64,000 nucleotides of DNA from Sinonovacula constricta (Eukaryota > Mollusca > Bivalvia > Cardiida > Solecurtidae), in assembly GCA_007844125.1 (NCBI GenBank), contig CM017556.1, forward strand, positions 72,598,193 to 72,662,192, given 5' to 3'. The notes beneath the pieces are model-generated. The model was not told where the DNA came from. It saw nothing but the letters and a program-made list of their open reading frames with translations, and searched no databases. Shown in pieces: positions 35,306 through 44,900 of this stretch. The position numbers and the translations under genes are program-made. Within the stretch, counting starts at the first letter, position 1, and every line of letters begins with the position of its first letter.

Positions 35306-38300
35306 ATGAATATTTCACTGACTGGCTCAATATTTGATATGTTTGGTTTACTGCAGCAACTAGCATACTCATTCATTTCTTCAATATCGTCACGAACAAG
35401 AATTGTCTGTTTTTTAATGATCTGCTTTTCTGTGAACATTCACTTTGTTCACATTTTGACAATTATTATTTTGTTGTCGGGTGATATTGAAGAAAATCCG
35501 GGTCCCGAATTTAATAGTAACACATTTGGCATCTTAAGCATACTGCACTTAAATATTAGAAGTATACGCAACAAATTAAGTTACATATTTGATTATCTTT
35601 CAGATCATGTTATTTTATGTTTCACGGAAACCCACCTAGATAACCAAGTACCCGATTCACTCTTATTATCAAAATGCTCAGATTTGATTTTATATAGGAG
35701 AGATTATTCGGCAAGCTCAGGGGGGATAATTGTATATGTGCCTAACTCTATTAATTCACGTCGTCGTTTTGACCTACAATTACCGTCAGTTCATTCAATA
35801 TGGATAGAATTATTTCTTAGATCGACATCTTTATTACTAAATGTCACTTATAGACCGCCCAATACACGGGTATCCTTCTGGGATGATTTTAATGTTAATA
35901 TTGAAAAAGCACTTGATATTAATGAAAATATAATAATATTGGGTGATTTAAATGAAAATCTGCTCGATGACAGATACACACATCTATACAATATTATTTT
36001 ACTTAACAATTTGGTCAACGTTATACACGAACCAACTAGAATTACCCCACAATCGGCAACACTTATTGATCCTATACTTACTACACCGTCTATAAAGGTT
36101 ATCAAGGCTGGTTGTTTAGACATTGAAAGCGCCATAAGCGACCACAAAGCTACTTGCCTCTTTATGCAACTTAACCACAAGAAGTCGAAATGTAGTACTA
36201 GAAAAGTTTGGATATACAAATCTGCAGACTATGTTAAATTAAACCATTTTATTTCTACGTACGATTGGAATTTTATAAACACCACGTCCTTAGATGAAGC
36301 TTGCAACCAATTTACGAACAGTTTGCTTAATTTAATGTCGCAATGCATACCTTCTAAAACAGTTACAGTACGACCTAATGATAAACCCTGGTACGACTCC
36401 GAGATAAGACGATACTCCAAATATCGAGACCGCCAAAGACACATCTTATTAAAGAATCCAAACAACTTTAATTGGGTCAAATACAAACATCTTCGAAATA
36501 AAGTAAACAATCTCAAATCATTTGCCAAACGCCACTACTTTCTAAATTTTGAAAACTTGGTAGAAGTCAACCGAACCCACAATGTACATAATTTCTGGAA
36601 TTGCGTGAAAAATATAATGAACAACTTTAAAAGCTCCGAGTCTATACCAATTCTAAAAAAAACAAATGATGGAGTAGAACAGCTATATTTTACAGATTTT
36701 GAAAAAGCCAATTGTTTAAACGAGTACTTTTGTTCTGTTTCGAATATCGATAAATCGACTAAGTCTCTACCTCAATTCCAGTCCAAATGCAATAACAAAC
36801 TTTTGGATATTACAATTGTAAGAACAGAGATAGAGGATATTATTGGAACATTAGATGCTAATAAAGCTGTCGGTCAAGATACAATATCCAACAAAATCTT
36901 AAAACATACAAAAACAACAATTTCGCTACCTCTGTGTATGCTTTTTAACAAATCTCTCCAATCTGAACACTTTCCAAGCAAGTGGAAATCTGCTCTTGTT
37001 CTACCGCTTTTCAAGAAAGGTGACAAAAACTGTGTCGAAAATTACCGTCCTATATCTTTACTTAGCTGTCTAAGTAAATTAATGGAAAGATGTGTATATA
37101 AGTACATTTATAACCACTTGGTGAGTAATAATTTAATATACGAAAAACAGTCGGGTTTTTTATCTGGTCATTCAACTGTTTACCAACTAATTGACTTATA
37201 CCACCAGGCTGTACGATCACTTGACTCTAGAAATCATACCTGTTTAATATTCTGTGATATATCAAAAGCATTTGATCGTGTACGGCATACAGGTTTACTT
37301 TTTAAACTTCGTCAATATGGAGTTGAAGGTAAAGTGCTTTCCTGGCTTTCGAATTATTTATGTGACAGGGAACAACAGGTTATTGTTGGACAATCTCATT
37401 CTGCCTCTAGAAGCGTATCTGCAGGAGTACCCCAAGGATCTGTCCTTGGACCCCTTTTGTTTTTAGTATACGTTAACGACATAACTGAAAATCTTTTAAG
37501 TGTAGTAAGACTGTTTGCTGATGATACATCTTTAGCATCAACATCATCATCTCTCAATGAGTTACAATATACTCTTAACCACGACTTATACGAAATAGAG
37601 AAATGGTCAGATCAGTGGTTAGTTACATTTAATCCCGAAAAAACAGAAGTTCTTTATATAGGCAATTCAAACCCACCAGCTCTTACATTTAATAACACTG
37701 TTCTCAATGTGTCCACTTCACATAAACATCTAGGAGTCACATTGTCTAACGATTGTAAATGGCATACTCATATAAATAATATAATAACAACAACAGCAAA
37801 ATCTTTAGGAATATTAAGGATGCTAAAGTTCAAAGTCAACCGAAAAACACTTAACCAGCTGTATATTTCACTAATTAGGCCAAACTTAGACTATGCATCT
37901 GTGGTCTGGGACAACTGTACACAATATGAAAAAGACAAACTTGAAAAAATGCAAATTGAAGCAGGCAGAATAGTTACAGGTATAACCCGTTCAGTAAGTT
38001 TACAAAAGCTTTATAACGAACTTGGCTGGCTAAAGCTGAGTGACAGAAGGGAATATCAAAAACTATTACTTATGTTTAAAGTAAAACACAATATGGTACC
38101 ACCTTACCTCAACGCTCTTTTTCCCCGATCCGCAGATCTTTTAATGCCATATAGTCTAAGAAATCGTAATGAGTTCGTCAATACAAACAGACGCACCTCG
38201 CTATATGCAAATTCGTTTGTACCTTCTGCAATTGACCTGTGGAATTCTTTACCATCGGCAATAAGGGACACTCCAACAATAAGTTATTTCAAACGTTCTG

Positions 38301-38701
38301 TCTTGCAGTCGAGATATATGTCCGCCTCAGTTCCTCCGCACTACTACCACGGCCCCCGATTTCTTTCCATTATGCATACCCGGCTACGTAATAATTGTAG
38401 CGACTTAAAACATGATTTGTATATGAACCACATTTTAGATAATAACCTTTGCGCACATTGTCATATTCCCGAAACAACAGAACACTACTTTTTTCACTGC
38501 GTACTCTACACACAGCAACGCATTCAACTATTCAGAGACACTCGTAAATTTCATCCATTAAACTCCGACCTTCTTCTTACCGGCAATATATCTCTATCAT
38601 ACGAAGACAATATTACCATTTTCAATGCTGTCCAAACATTCATAAAACAGTCAAAACGCTTCAAAAGTCATGTTCCCGAACATTCTGACCAACCAACATG
38701 A
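35306..38701 (+). CDS. LINE polyprotein: 2A leader, APE endonuclease, RT, CCHC
   Basis: 1131 residues, intact. Residues 1-59 form a hydrophobic leader (IVCFLMICFSV, ILTIIILLSG) ending in the 2A motif DIEENPGP at 60-67, predicted to make ribosomes skip before Pro67. An APE-type endonuclease follows (about 75-285), with HLNIRS (Asn83), TETH (Glu108), TYRPP (Tyr182), GDLNEN (Asp214, Asn216) and SDH (278-280). The RT (about 500-790) shows NYRPISLL, KQSGFLSGHST, FCDISKAFD (Asp651), AGVPQGSVLGPLLFLVYVND in two parts, and LFADD (Asp739, Asp740). HLGVTL begins the thumb, and C1049-C1052-H1060-C1065 is a CCHC motif. It would nick target DNA and reverse-transcribe its own RNA in place. 2A sequences at this position are known in CR1-like elements of sea urchin and other invertebrates. 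The RT style suggests the CR1/L2/Jockey superfamily; the exact clade is unresolved. The first ATG is used because the leader it adds is coherent. Confidence 0.95.
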   Translation: MNISLTGSIFDMFGLLQQLAYSFISSISSRTRIVCFLMICFSVNIHFVHILTIIILLSGDIEENPGPEFNSNTFGILSILHLNIRSIRNKLSYIFDYLSDHVILCFTETHLDNQVPDSLLLSKCSDLILYRRDYSASSGGIIVYVPNSINSRRRFDLQLPSVHSIWIELFLRSTSLLLNVTYRPPNTRVSFWDDFNVNIEKALDINENIIILGDLNENLLDDRYTHLYNIILLNNLVNVIHEPTRITPQSATLIDPILTTPSIKVIKAGCLDIESAISDHKATCLFMQLNHKKSKCSTRKVWIYKSADYVKLNHFISTYDWNFINTTSLDEACNQFTNSLLNLMSQCIPSKTVTVRPNDKPWYDSEIRRYSKYRDRQRHILLKNPNNFNWVKYKHLRNKVNNLKSFAKRHYFLNFENLVEVNRTHNVHNFWNCVKNIMNNFKSSESIPILKKTNDGVEQLYFTDFEKANCLNEYFCSVSNIDKSTKSLPQFQSKCNNKLLDITIVRTEIEDIIGTLDANKAVGQDTISNKILKHTKTTISLPLCMLFNKSLQSEHFPSKWKSALVLPLFKKGDKNCVENYRPISLLSCLSKLMERCVYKYIYNHLVSNNLIYEKQSGFLSGHSTVYQLIDLYHQAVRSLDSRNHTCLIFCDISKAFDRVRHTGLLFKLRQYGVEGKVLSWLSNYLCDREQQVIVGQSHSASRSVSAGVPQGSVLGPLLFLVYVNDITENLLSVVRLFADDTSLASTSSSLNELQYTLNHDLYEIEKWSDQWLVTFNPEKTEVLYIGNSNPPALTFNNTVLNVSTSHKHLGVTLSNDCKWHTHINNIITTTAKSLGILRMLKFKVNRKTLNQLYISLIRPNLDYASVVWDNCTQYEKDKLEKMQIEAGRIVTGITRSVSLQKLYNELGWLKLSDRREYQKLLLMFKVKHNMVPPYLNALFPRSADLLMPYSLRNRNEFVNTNRRTSLYANSFVPSAIDLWNSLPSAIRDTPTISYFKRSVLQSRYMSASVPPHYYHGPRFLSIMHTRLRNNCSDLKHDLYMNHILDNNLCAHCHIPETTEHYFFHCVLYTQQRIQLFRDTRKFHPLNSDLLLTGNISLSYEDNITIFNAVQTFIKQSKRFKSHVPEHSDQPT
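35483..35506 (+). promoter_or_regulatory. 2A translational-recoding motif DIEENPGP
   Basis: Codons 60-67 of the LINE ORF match the canonical D-x-E-x-N-P-G-P. The preceding residues (TIIILLSG) match the usual hydrophobic/LLxxG context of active 2A peptides. Skipping would release a 66-residue hydrophobic peptide and start the endonuclease-RT protein with Pro67. Activity is inferred from the motif. Confidence 0.9.
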
Positions 38702-39118
38702 TATTCTATCTCATGTCTGTCTTTCTGTATATCTGTCTTTCTTCACCGCTTCTTCTATCTTTCTACATCCATATACTTCTTTTACATCTTCCTCTTACCG
38801 TTTAAATATATTGTAATATCTCATAAACACACATGTACATCTTTGTCAAGGATCAACTTTTGATATGATTATTTACTAACATCCTTTTAATGTCATGAAC
38901 CAATTTTTTATATTAACCCTGTTTAATTGCCTGCAAAAACCAAGCATCTTTACATTATATCCTGCCATGATTTTACCTGCAATTTATTGTACCGTACGGG
39001 GAGAGATGTCTCTAAGTTATTGAACTTGTATCTCAACCCGTTTGCCTATATTTAGTTGTAACTCATACCATGGTTTGTAAAAACATGTATATACTTGGCA
39101 ATAAAATAAGTTTAAACT

Positions 39119-40249
39119 AAGACTGGCTCAATAGTGCCGACATAGTTTAATTAACTATGACGTACGGGTCGTGTGGTTCTGTTCGTCATTTACGTAGACT
39201 AACCAATTAATGAGCTTTTTATCTTTTATTTCTCCAAATATGAAGAGCATTTTATATGTCCAAAATAGTAAGCAACATATTATAACGAAAAGCTATATAC
39301 AATGTAAGTAAAGACATAATTACAAAAGTAATTAAAGTCCCAGTCCATTTTGTTGCTATTTGCCGTAAACATCATCAGCAACTACAAGACAATCATATTT
39401 ATAATTCTTACCGAAACGAAACGTAAAAATGAAGTATGAAGGCTCAATCACATAACGAATACATACAGACACATGTTTGGTTATAAATGTAAACATTGTT
39501 GAAACTATCGTAAATTTTATCGTCTTTCATCGTGATTTTGTCAGTTTTTTAAACATTAAAGAACAACTCGAGAAAAACACCAAAAAGAAGCGTTCTAGTC
39601 TGGAATCCTTTGATTGCTTCAGTCTGGCTTACTCCTGTTCACGTTCTTTTTTAAACTATGTTACCTATCTTCCCAACGATCATCCACTGATGAAGTCGGT
39701 GAAGTAGGTGGATTTGAAAATTTGCACGATGAGTCATTATTTCATATTTCACAACTCAGAAGATAAGTTAGCCAAACAACTTGAAGAAACTGCATACTGT
39801 TTACATTGTTCATAATTTATGGTACATTTTTTTTAAGAAAATATATTATTGACTATAAATCAAATGGGTTGCATATGTATGTACTTTTGTGTGAAGTGAA
39901 TAGGCACAGTGACCCTGAGGATGTGTGTGAAATATACGAAAATCTACGTTTTACGAAATTTGTTTCTTTGAAGGTTTTGTGGGATTTCCTAAAACATTTT
40001 AACTACTGTTCATGCGAACTGTTTGCCGACTGTTCATATTTCTCTTAGGTTGAAGTTTACATTTCTCAGTTTCCGTGGACCAACGCGATATGTAATAATA
40101 ACAGTATACGATGATAAAACTGATATTAAACAGACAAAAACATAAACAACCGAGTGGGGCTTGTGTAGAAAAAACTTTCTATTCTAGTTTATTTCCGAAG
40201 TTCACATAGTAAAGCATTCTTGATAAATCCGAGTGTAAACATTTACTTT
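39119..40249. other. No feature seen
   Basis: AT-rich, with short unconvincing frames at 39477-39707 and 39806-40048. Confidence 0.4.
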
Positions 40250-40567
40250 AAGAGGGGGTGGCAGAGTGGGACTGGGGGCGCCCGACCTGAATGGTTTGAG
40301 CCGCCGACACGTCACTTCTTAGCCCCTGACCACATGAGTTCGAGTCCAGACCGGGGCGAAAGCGTAAACGTGGGGTGGTCTACAAGCAGATCTGGGCTGC
40401 ACCCTAGGGTTTCCCTCACTGACACAAGCAGGACGTCGCCGGGATGTACTGTATTGAAAATCGCATAGCTGGCCTAAAGTGTACCGGTGGTTCTACCCAA
40501 ACATCTCCCCTGGGTCTTTCTTTAGCAGCAACTAGCTGGTTGTGGCCGTTATGACCATCATTGTGCC
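40250..40567 (+). mobile_element. tRNA-derived SINE, best-preserved copy
   Basis: A-box-like ggtggcagagtggg (about 40258) and B-box-like gagttcgagtcc (about 40338) mark a tRNA-related head. The body ends with 'gtgtaccggtggttctaccc', 'ctgggtctttctttagcag' and 'ggccgttatgaccatcattg'. The same tail occurs, diverged, at 59321-59503 (minus) and in part at 52231-52376 (minus) and 5278-5400 (plus). A/B spacing is longer than in a tRNA gene. Confidence 0.65.
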
Positions 40568-40779
40568 ATAGTATTATTTTACTATTACTATTATTTACGA
40601 TATACCAAAACAGATAAAAATATGGTCATAGTTTGGCATATGTACATAGGAGATTAAATTACTATATCCGTACATTGTTTAAAGTATTGCGTCAAAGCAG
40701 CTAATCTGTGAACTGTTTAAAATTTACGTATACACATGGCGTGTATTTTATTAAGCCCATTATGTCAACAATGTAGGCC

Positions 40780-40961
40780 CACCCACGCCCACAAAAGCCC
40801 CACCTACACCCACCCCACCCCACTCACACCCACCCCACCCACACCCACCAACCCACACCCACCCCACCCCACCCCTCCCCACCGCACCAGCACCCAAACC
40901 CGCCGCCCCACCCCACCCACCGCCCCACCCCAGCCCACCCACACCCACCCCACCTACCAAA
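40780..40961. repeat. C-rich low-complexity tract, CCCA/CCCCA units
   Basis: Almost pure cacccacccca-type sequence on + (ggggtgggt on minus), with dozens of C3-C4 runs in 180 bases inside AT-rich DNA. The minus strand has high G-quadruplex potential. Open frames on both strands (PTHPTPP and GWGGGW types) are artefacts. Confidence 0.9.
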
Positions 40962-41996
40962 TTTGAAGAAGGACGACACATTTACAAGTAGTTCAACAAA
41001 AGTCTTTAGAGGCGATTTTTTAACAGCTTTCAGTCTGTTTTTCTTTGTACAAACACGATTATAAATAAAGTGTTAGGTATCGTTTTTCATGTGATATATT
41101 CTGGCAAACTGTGAGCTCAGAAATGAGGATGCATACAGTGAAAACATCGTCCTCTTTCTCAAAAGTGCACAGAGTACCTAATTTACTTGCTGTGTTGTTT
41201 TTTACTGCTTTTGCTTTTCTTGTTTGCAAGATTTGTAAACAGGCGTGCAGTTTCTGAAACAGGATGTGCATGCACAGGAGCGGTTTTACAAAACATGTTC
41301 GAAAAAAAAAATCAATAGTTTGCCAATTTTTCTCTCAAGCACTACGTGCCACAATCTAACTCATGCGTTATGAGACTGTTACTGTAACATCACCGTTTTA
41401 TTTCTTCTGCTTGCTACCGTGATTGTGGCTAGATACCGGCATTCACTGTTATACTGTTTTAAGTATCAGACAATGTATCTTGATTCATTATTTATTGTGT
41501 TTATCGTCCCACCAACAGTATTTCACTTATCTGGAAACGGTGTCCAATTGAAGAAGATATAGAGCTGCATTCACTGTGTATAGCATGCTGTGAACACCTG
41601 GCATGATTTCACACCCAGTCACATTATTCTGACACCGGGGGCATTCACTGTTATATTGTGACAACTGAGTAATAGACAAGTGATTGATAATAATTAATTA
41701 TTTCCTGCCTGATTTATGATGATTTTTTTTACTGTTATTTGACTTTACACGGATACTTTCATTAAAACAGCTAAGAGTAAAATACAAATGCCAAACATCG
41801 AAATACAAACAGTTTATGTACAAATAATTATACTGTACTATATAGTTTATATTAACAAACATAAAACATAAATAGCAACAAAAAAAAACAACAACATAAA
41901 ACATAAACAAACAAAAAATTAATAAAGGTTTAAGTAAAGTTAAGTTCTTGTATGCACTTAAACTGCTATTAGATGTCGCTAAGAAATACTTTAGCT
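40962..41996. other. No gene seen; flank of the 24-bp array
   Basis: AT-rich. A phrase 'ggcattcactgttatact' recurs at about 41438 and 41640 with a related copy near 41565, a possible small degenerate repeat. No other feature. Confidence 0.4.
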
Positions 41997-44900
41997 GCCC
42001 ATCCTAGGGCAGACAGGGTTGCTCCTCCTAAGGCAGACAGGGCTGCCCCTCCCAAGGCAGACAGGGTTGCTCCTCCCAAGGCAGACAGGGTTGCCCCTCC
42101 CAAAGCAAATAGGGTTGCTCCTCCCAAAGCAGACAGGGTTGCTTCTCCTAGTGCAGACAGGGCTGCCCCTCCCAAGGCAGAAAGGTTGCTCCTTCCAAGG
42201 CAGACAGGGTTGCTCCTTCCAAGGCAGACAGGGTTGCTCCTCCTAGTGTAGACAGGGCTGCCCCTCCCAAGGCAGAAAGGATTGCTCCTTCCAAGGCAGA
42301 CAGGGTTGCTCCTTCCAGGACAGACAGGATTGCTCCTCCCAAGGCAGACAGGGTTGCTCCTTGCATGGCAGACAGGGCTGCCCCTCCCAAGGCAGACAGG
42401 GTTGCTCCTCCCAAGGCAGACAGGGTTGCCCCTCCCAAGGCAGACAGGGTTGCTCCTCCCAAGGCAGACAGGGTTGCTCCTCCCAAGGCAGATAGGGTTG
42501 CCCCTCCCAAGGCAGACAGGGCTTCCCCTCCCAAGGCAGACAGGGTTGCCCCTCCCAAGGCAGAAAGGGTTGCCCCTCCCAAGGCAGACAGGGTTGCTCC
42601 TCCCAAGGCAGACAGGGTTGCTCCTCCAAAGGCAGACATGGTTGCCCATCCTATGGCAGACAGGACTACCCATCCCAAGGCAGACAGGGTTGCCCATCCT
42701 AGGGCAGACAGGGTTGCTCCTCCCAAGGCAGGCAGGGTTGCCCCTCCCAAGGCAGACAGGGCTGCCCTCCCAAGGCAGACAGGGTTGCTCCTCCCAAGGC
42801 AGGCAGGGTTGTTCCTCCCAAGGCAGACAGGGTTGCTCCTCCCAAGGCAGACAGGGTTGCTCCTCCTAGGGCAGACAGGGCTGCCCATCCCAGGGCAGAC
42901 AGGGTTACTCCTCCCAAGGCAGACAGGGCTGCCCCTCCCAAGGCAGAAAGGTTGCTCCTTCCAAGGCAGACAGGGTTGCTCCTTCCAAGGCAGACAGGGT
43001 TGCTCCTCCTAGTGCAGACAGGGCTGCCCCTCCCAAGGCAGAAAGGATTGCTCCTTCCAAGGCAGACAGGGTTGCTCCTTCCAAGGCAGACAGGATTGCT
43101 CCTCCCAAGGCAGACAGGGTTGCTCCTTCCATGGCAGACAGGGCTGCCCCTCCCAAGGCAGACAGGGTTGCTCCTCCCAAGGCAGACAGGGTTGACCCTC
43201 CCAAGGCAGATAGGGTTGCCCCTCCCAAGGCAGACAGGGCTGCCCCTCCCAAGGCAGAAAGGGTTGCCCCTCCCAAGGCAGACAGGGTTGCTCCTCCCAA
43301 GGCAGACAGGGTTGCTCCTCCAAAGGCAGACATGGTTGCCCATCCTATGGCAGACAGGACTACCCATCCCAAGGCAGACAGGGTTGCCCATCCTAGGGCA
43401 GACAGGGTTGCTCCTCCCAAGGCAGGCAGGGTTGCCCCTCCCAAGGCAGACAGGGCTGCCCTCCCAAGGCAGACAGGGTTGCTCCTCCCAAGGCAGGCAG
43501 GGTTGCTCCTCCCAAGGCAGACAGGGTTGCTCCTCCCAAGGCAGACAGGGTTGCTCCTCCTAGGGCAGACAGGGCTGCCCATCCCAGGGCAGACAGGGTT
43601 ACTCCTCCCAAGGCAGACAGGGTTGCCCCTTCCATGGCAGACAGGGTTGCCCCTCCCAAAGCAGACAGGGTTGCTCCTCCCAAGGCAGACAGGGTTGCCC
43701 CTTCCATGGCAGACAGGGTTGCCCCTCCCAAGGCAGACAGGGTTGCCCCTCCCAAGGCAGACAGGGTTGCTCCTCCCAAGGCAGACAGGGTTGCCCATCC
43801 TAGGACAGACAGGGTTGCTCCTCCCAAGGCAGACAGGGTTGCCCATCCTAGGACAGACAGGGTTGCTCCTCCCAAGACAGACAGGGTTGCTCCTCCCAAG
43901 GCAGACAAGGCTGCCCCTCCCAAGGCAGACAGGGTTGCCCATCATAGGGCAGACAGGACTGCCCATCCCAAGGCAGACAGGTTTGCCCATCCTAGGGCAG
44001 ACAGGGTTGCTCCTCCCAAAGCAGACAGGGTTGCCCCTCCCAAGGCAGACAGGGTTGCCCCTCCCAATACAGACAGGGTTGCTCCTCCCAAGGCAGACAG
44101 GGTTGCTCCTCCCAAAGCAGACAAGGGTTGCCCATCCTAGGACAGACAGGGTTGCCCCTCCCAATACAGACAGGGTTGCTCCTCCCAAGGCAGACAGGGT
44201 TGCTCCTCCCAAGGCAGACAGGGTTGCCCATCCTAGGACAGACAGGGTTGCTCATCCTAGGGCAGAAAGGACTGCCCATCCCAAGGCAGACAGGGTTGCC
44301 CATCCTAGGGCAGCCAGGGTTGCTCCTCCCAAGGCAGGCAGGGTTGCCCATCCCAAGGCAGACAGGGGTGCCCCTCCCAAGGCAGATAGGGTTGCTCCTC
44401 CCAAGGCAGAAAGGTTTGCTCCTTCCAAGGCAGACAGGGTTGCTCCTTCCAAGGCAGACAGGGTTGCTCCTCCCAAGGCAGACAGGGTTGCTCCTTCCAT
44501 GGCAGACAGGGCTGTCCCTCCCAAGGCAGACAGGGTTGCCCCTCCCAAGGCAGACAAAGTTGCCCCTCCCAAGGCAGACAGGGTTGCTCCTCCCAAGGCA
44601 GACAGGGTTGCTCCTCCAAAGGCAGACATGGTTGCCCATCCTATGGCAGACAGGACTACCCATCCCAAGGCAGAAAGGGTTGCCCATCCTAGGGCAGACA
44701 GGGTTGCTCCTCCCAAGACAGGCAGGGTTGCCCCTCCCAAGGCAGACAGGGCTGCCCCTCCCAAGGCAGACAGGGTTGCTCCTCCCAAGGCAGGCAGGGT
44801 TGCTCCTCCCAAGGCAGACAGGGTTGCTCCTCCCAAGGCAGACAGGGTTGCTCCTCCTAGGACAGACAGGGCTGTCCATCCCAGGGCAGACAGGGTTACT

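Larger units (their letters stand above)
35280..39118 (+). mobile_element. Full-coding non-LTR retrotransposon (CR1/L2-like, with 2A)
   Basis: An element containing one uninterrupted ORF (35306-38701) and a 3' region of about 410 bases ending in 'ggcaataaaataagtttaaa'. The 5' boundary is undefined; 35280 is only a convenient limit. No ORF1 is seen upstream. The complete reading frame indicates a recent insertion. No target duplication was recognised. Confidence 0.75.

Noticed and set aside
35450..35506. Viral origin suggested by the 2A motif
   Set aside because: The surrounding domains are LINE endonuclease and RT; 2A motifs are known in non-LTR retrotransposons.
35848..36528. Two minus frames (123 and 99 codons)
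   Set aside because: Antisense to the intact LINE polyprotein.
40736..40981. Proline/histidine-rich + frame and glycine/tryptophan-rich minus frame
   Set aside because: Low-complexity translation of the C-rich tract.
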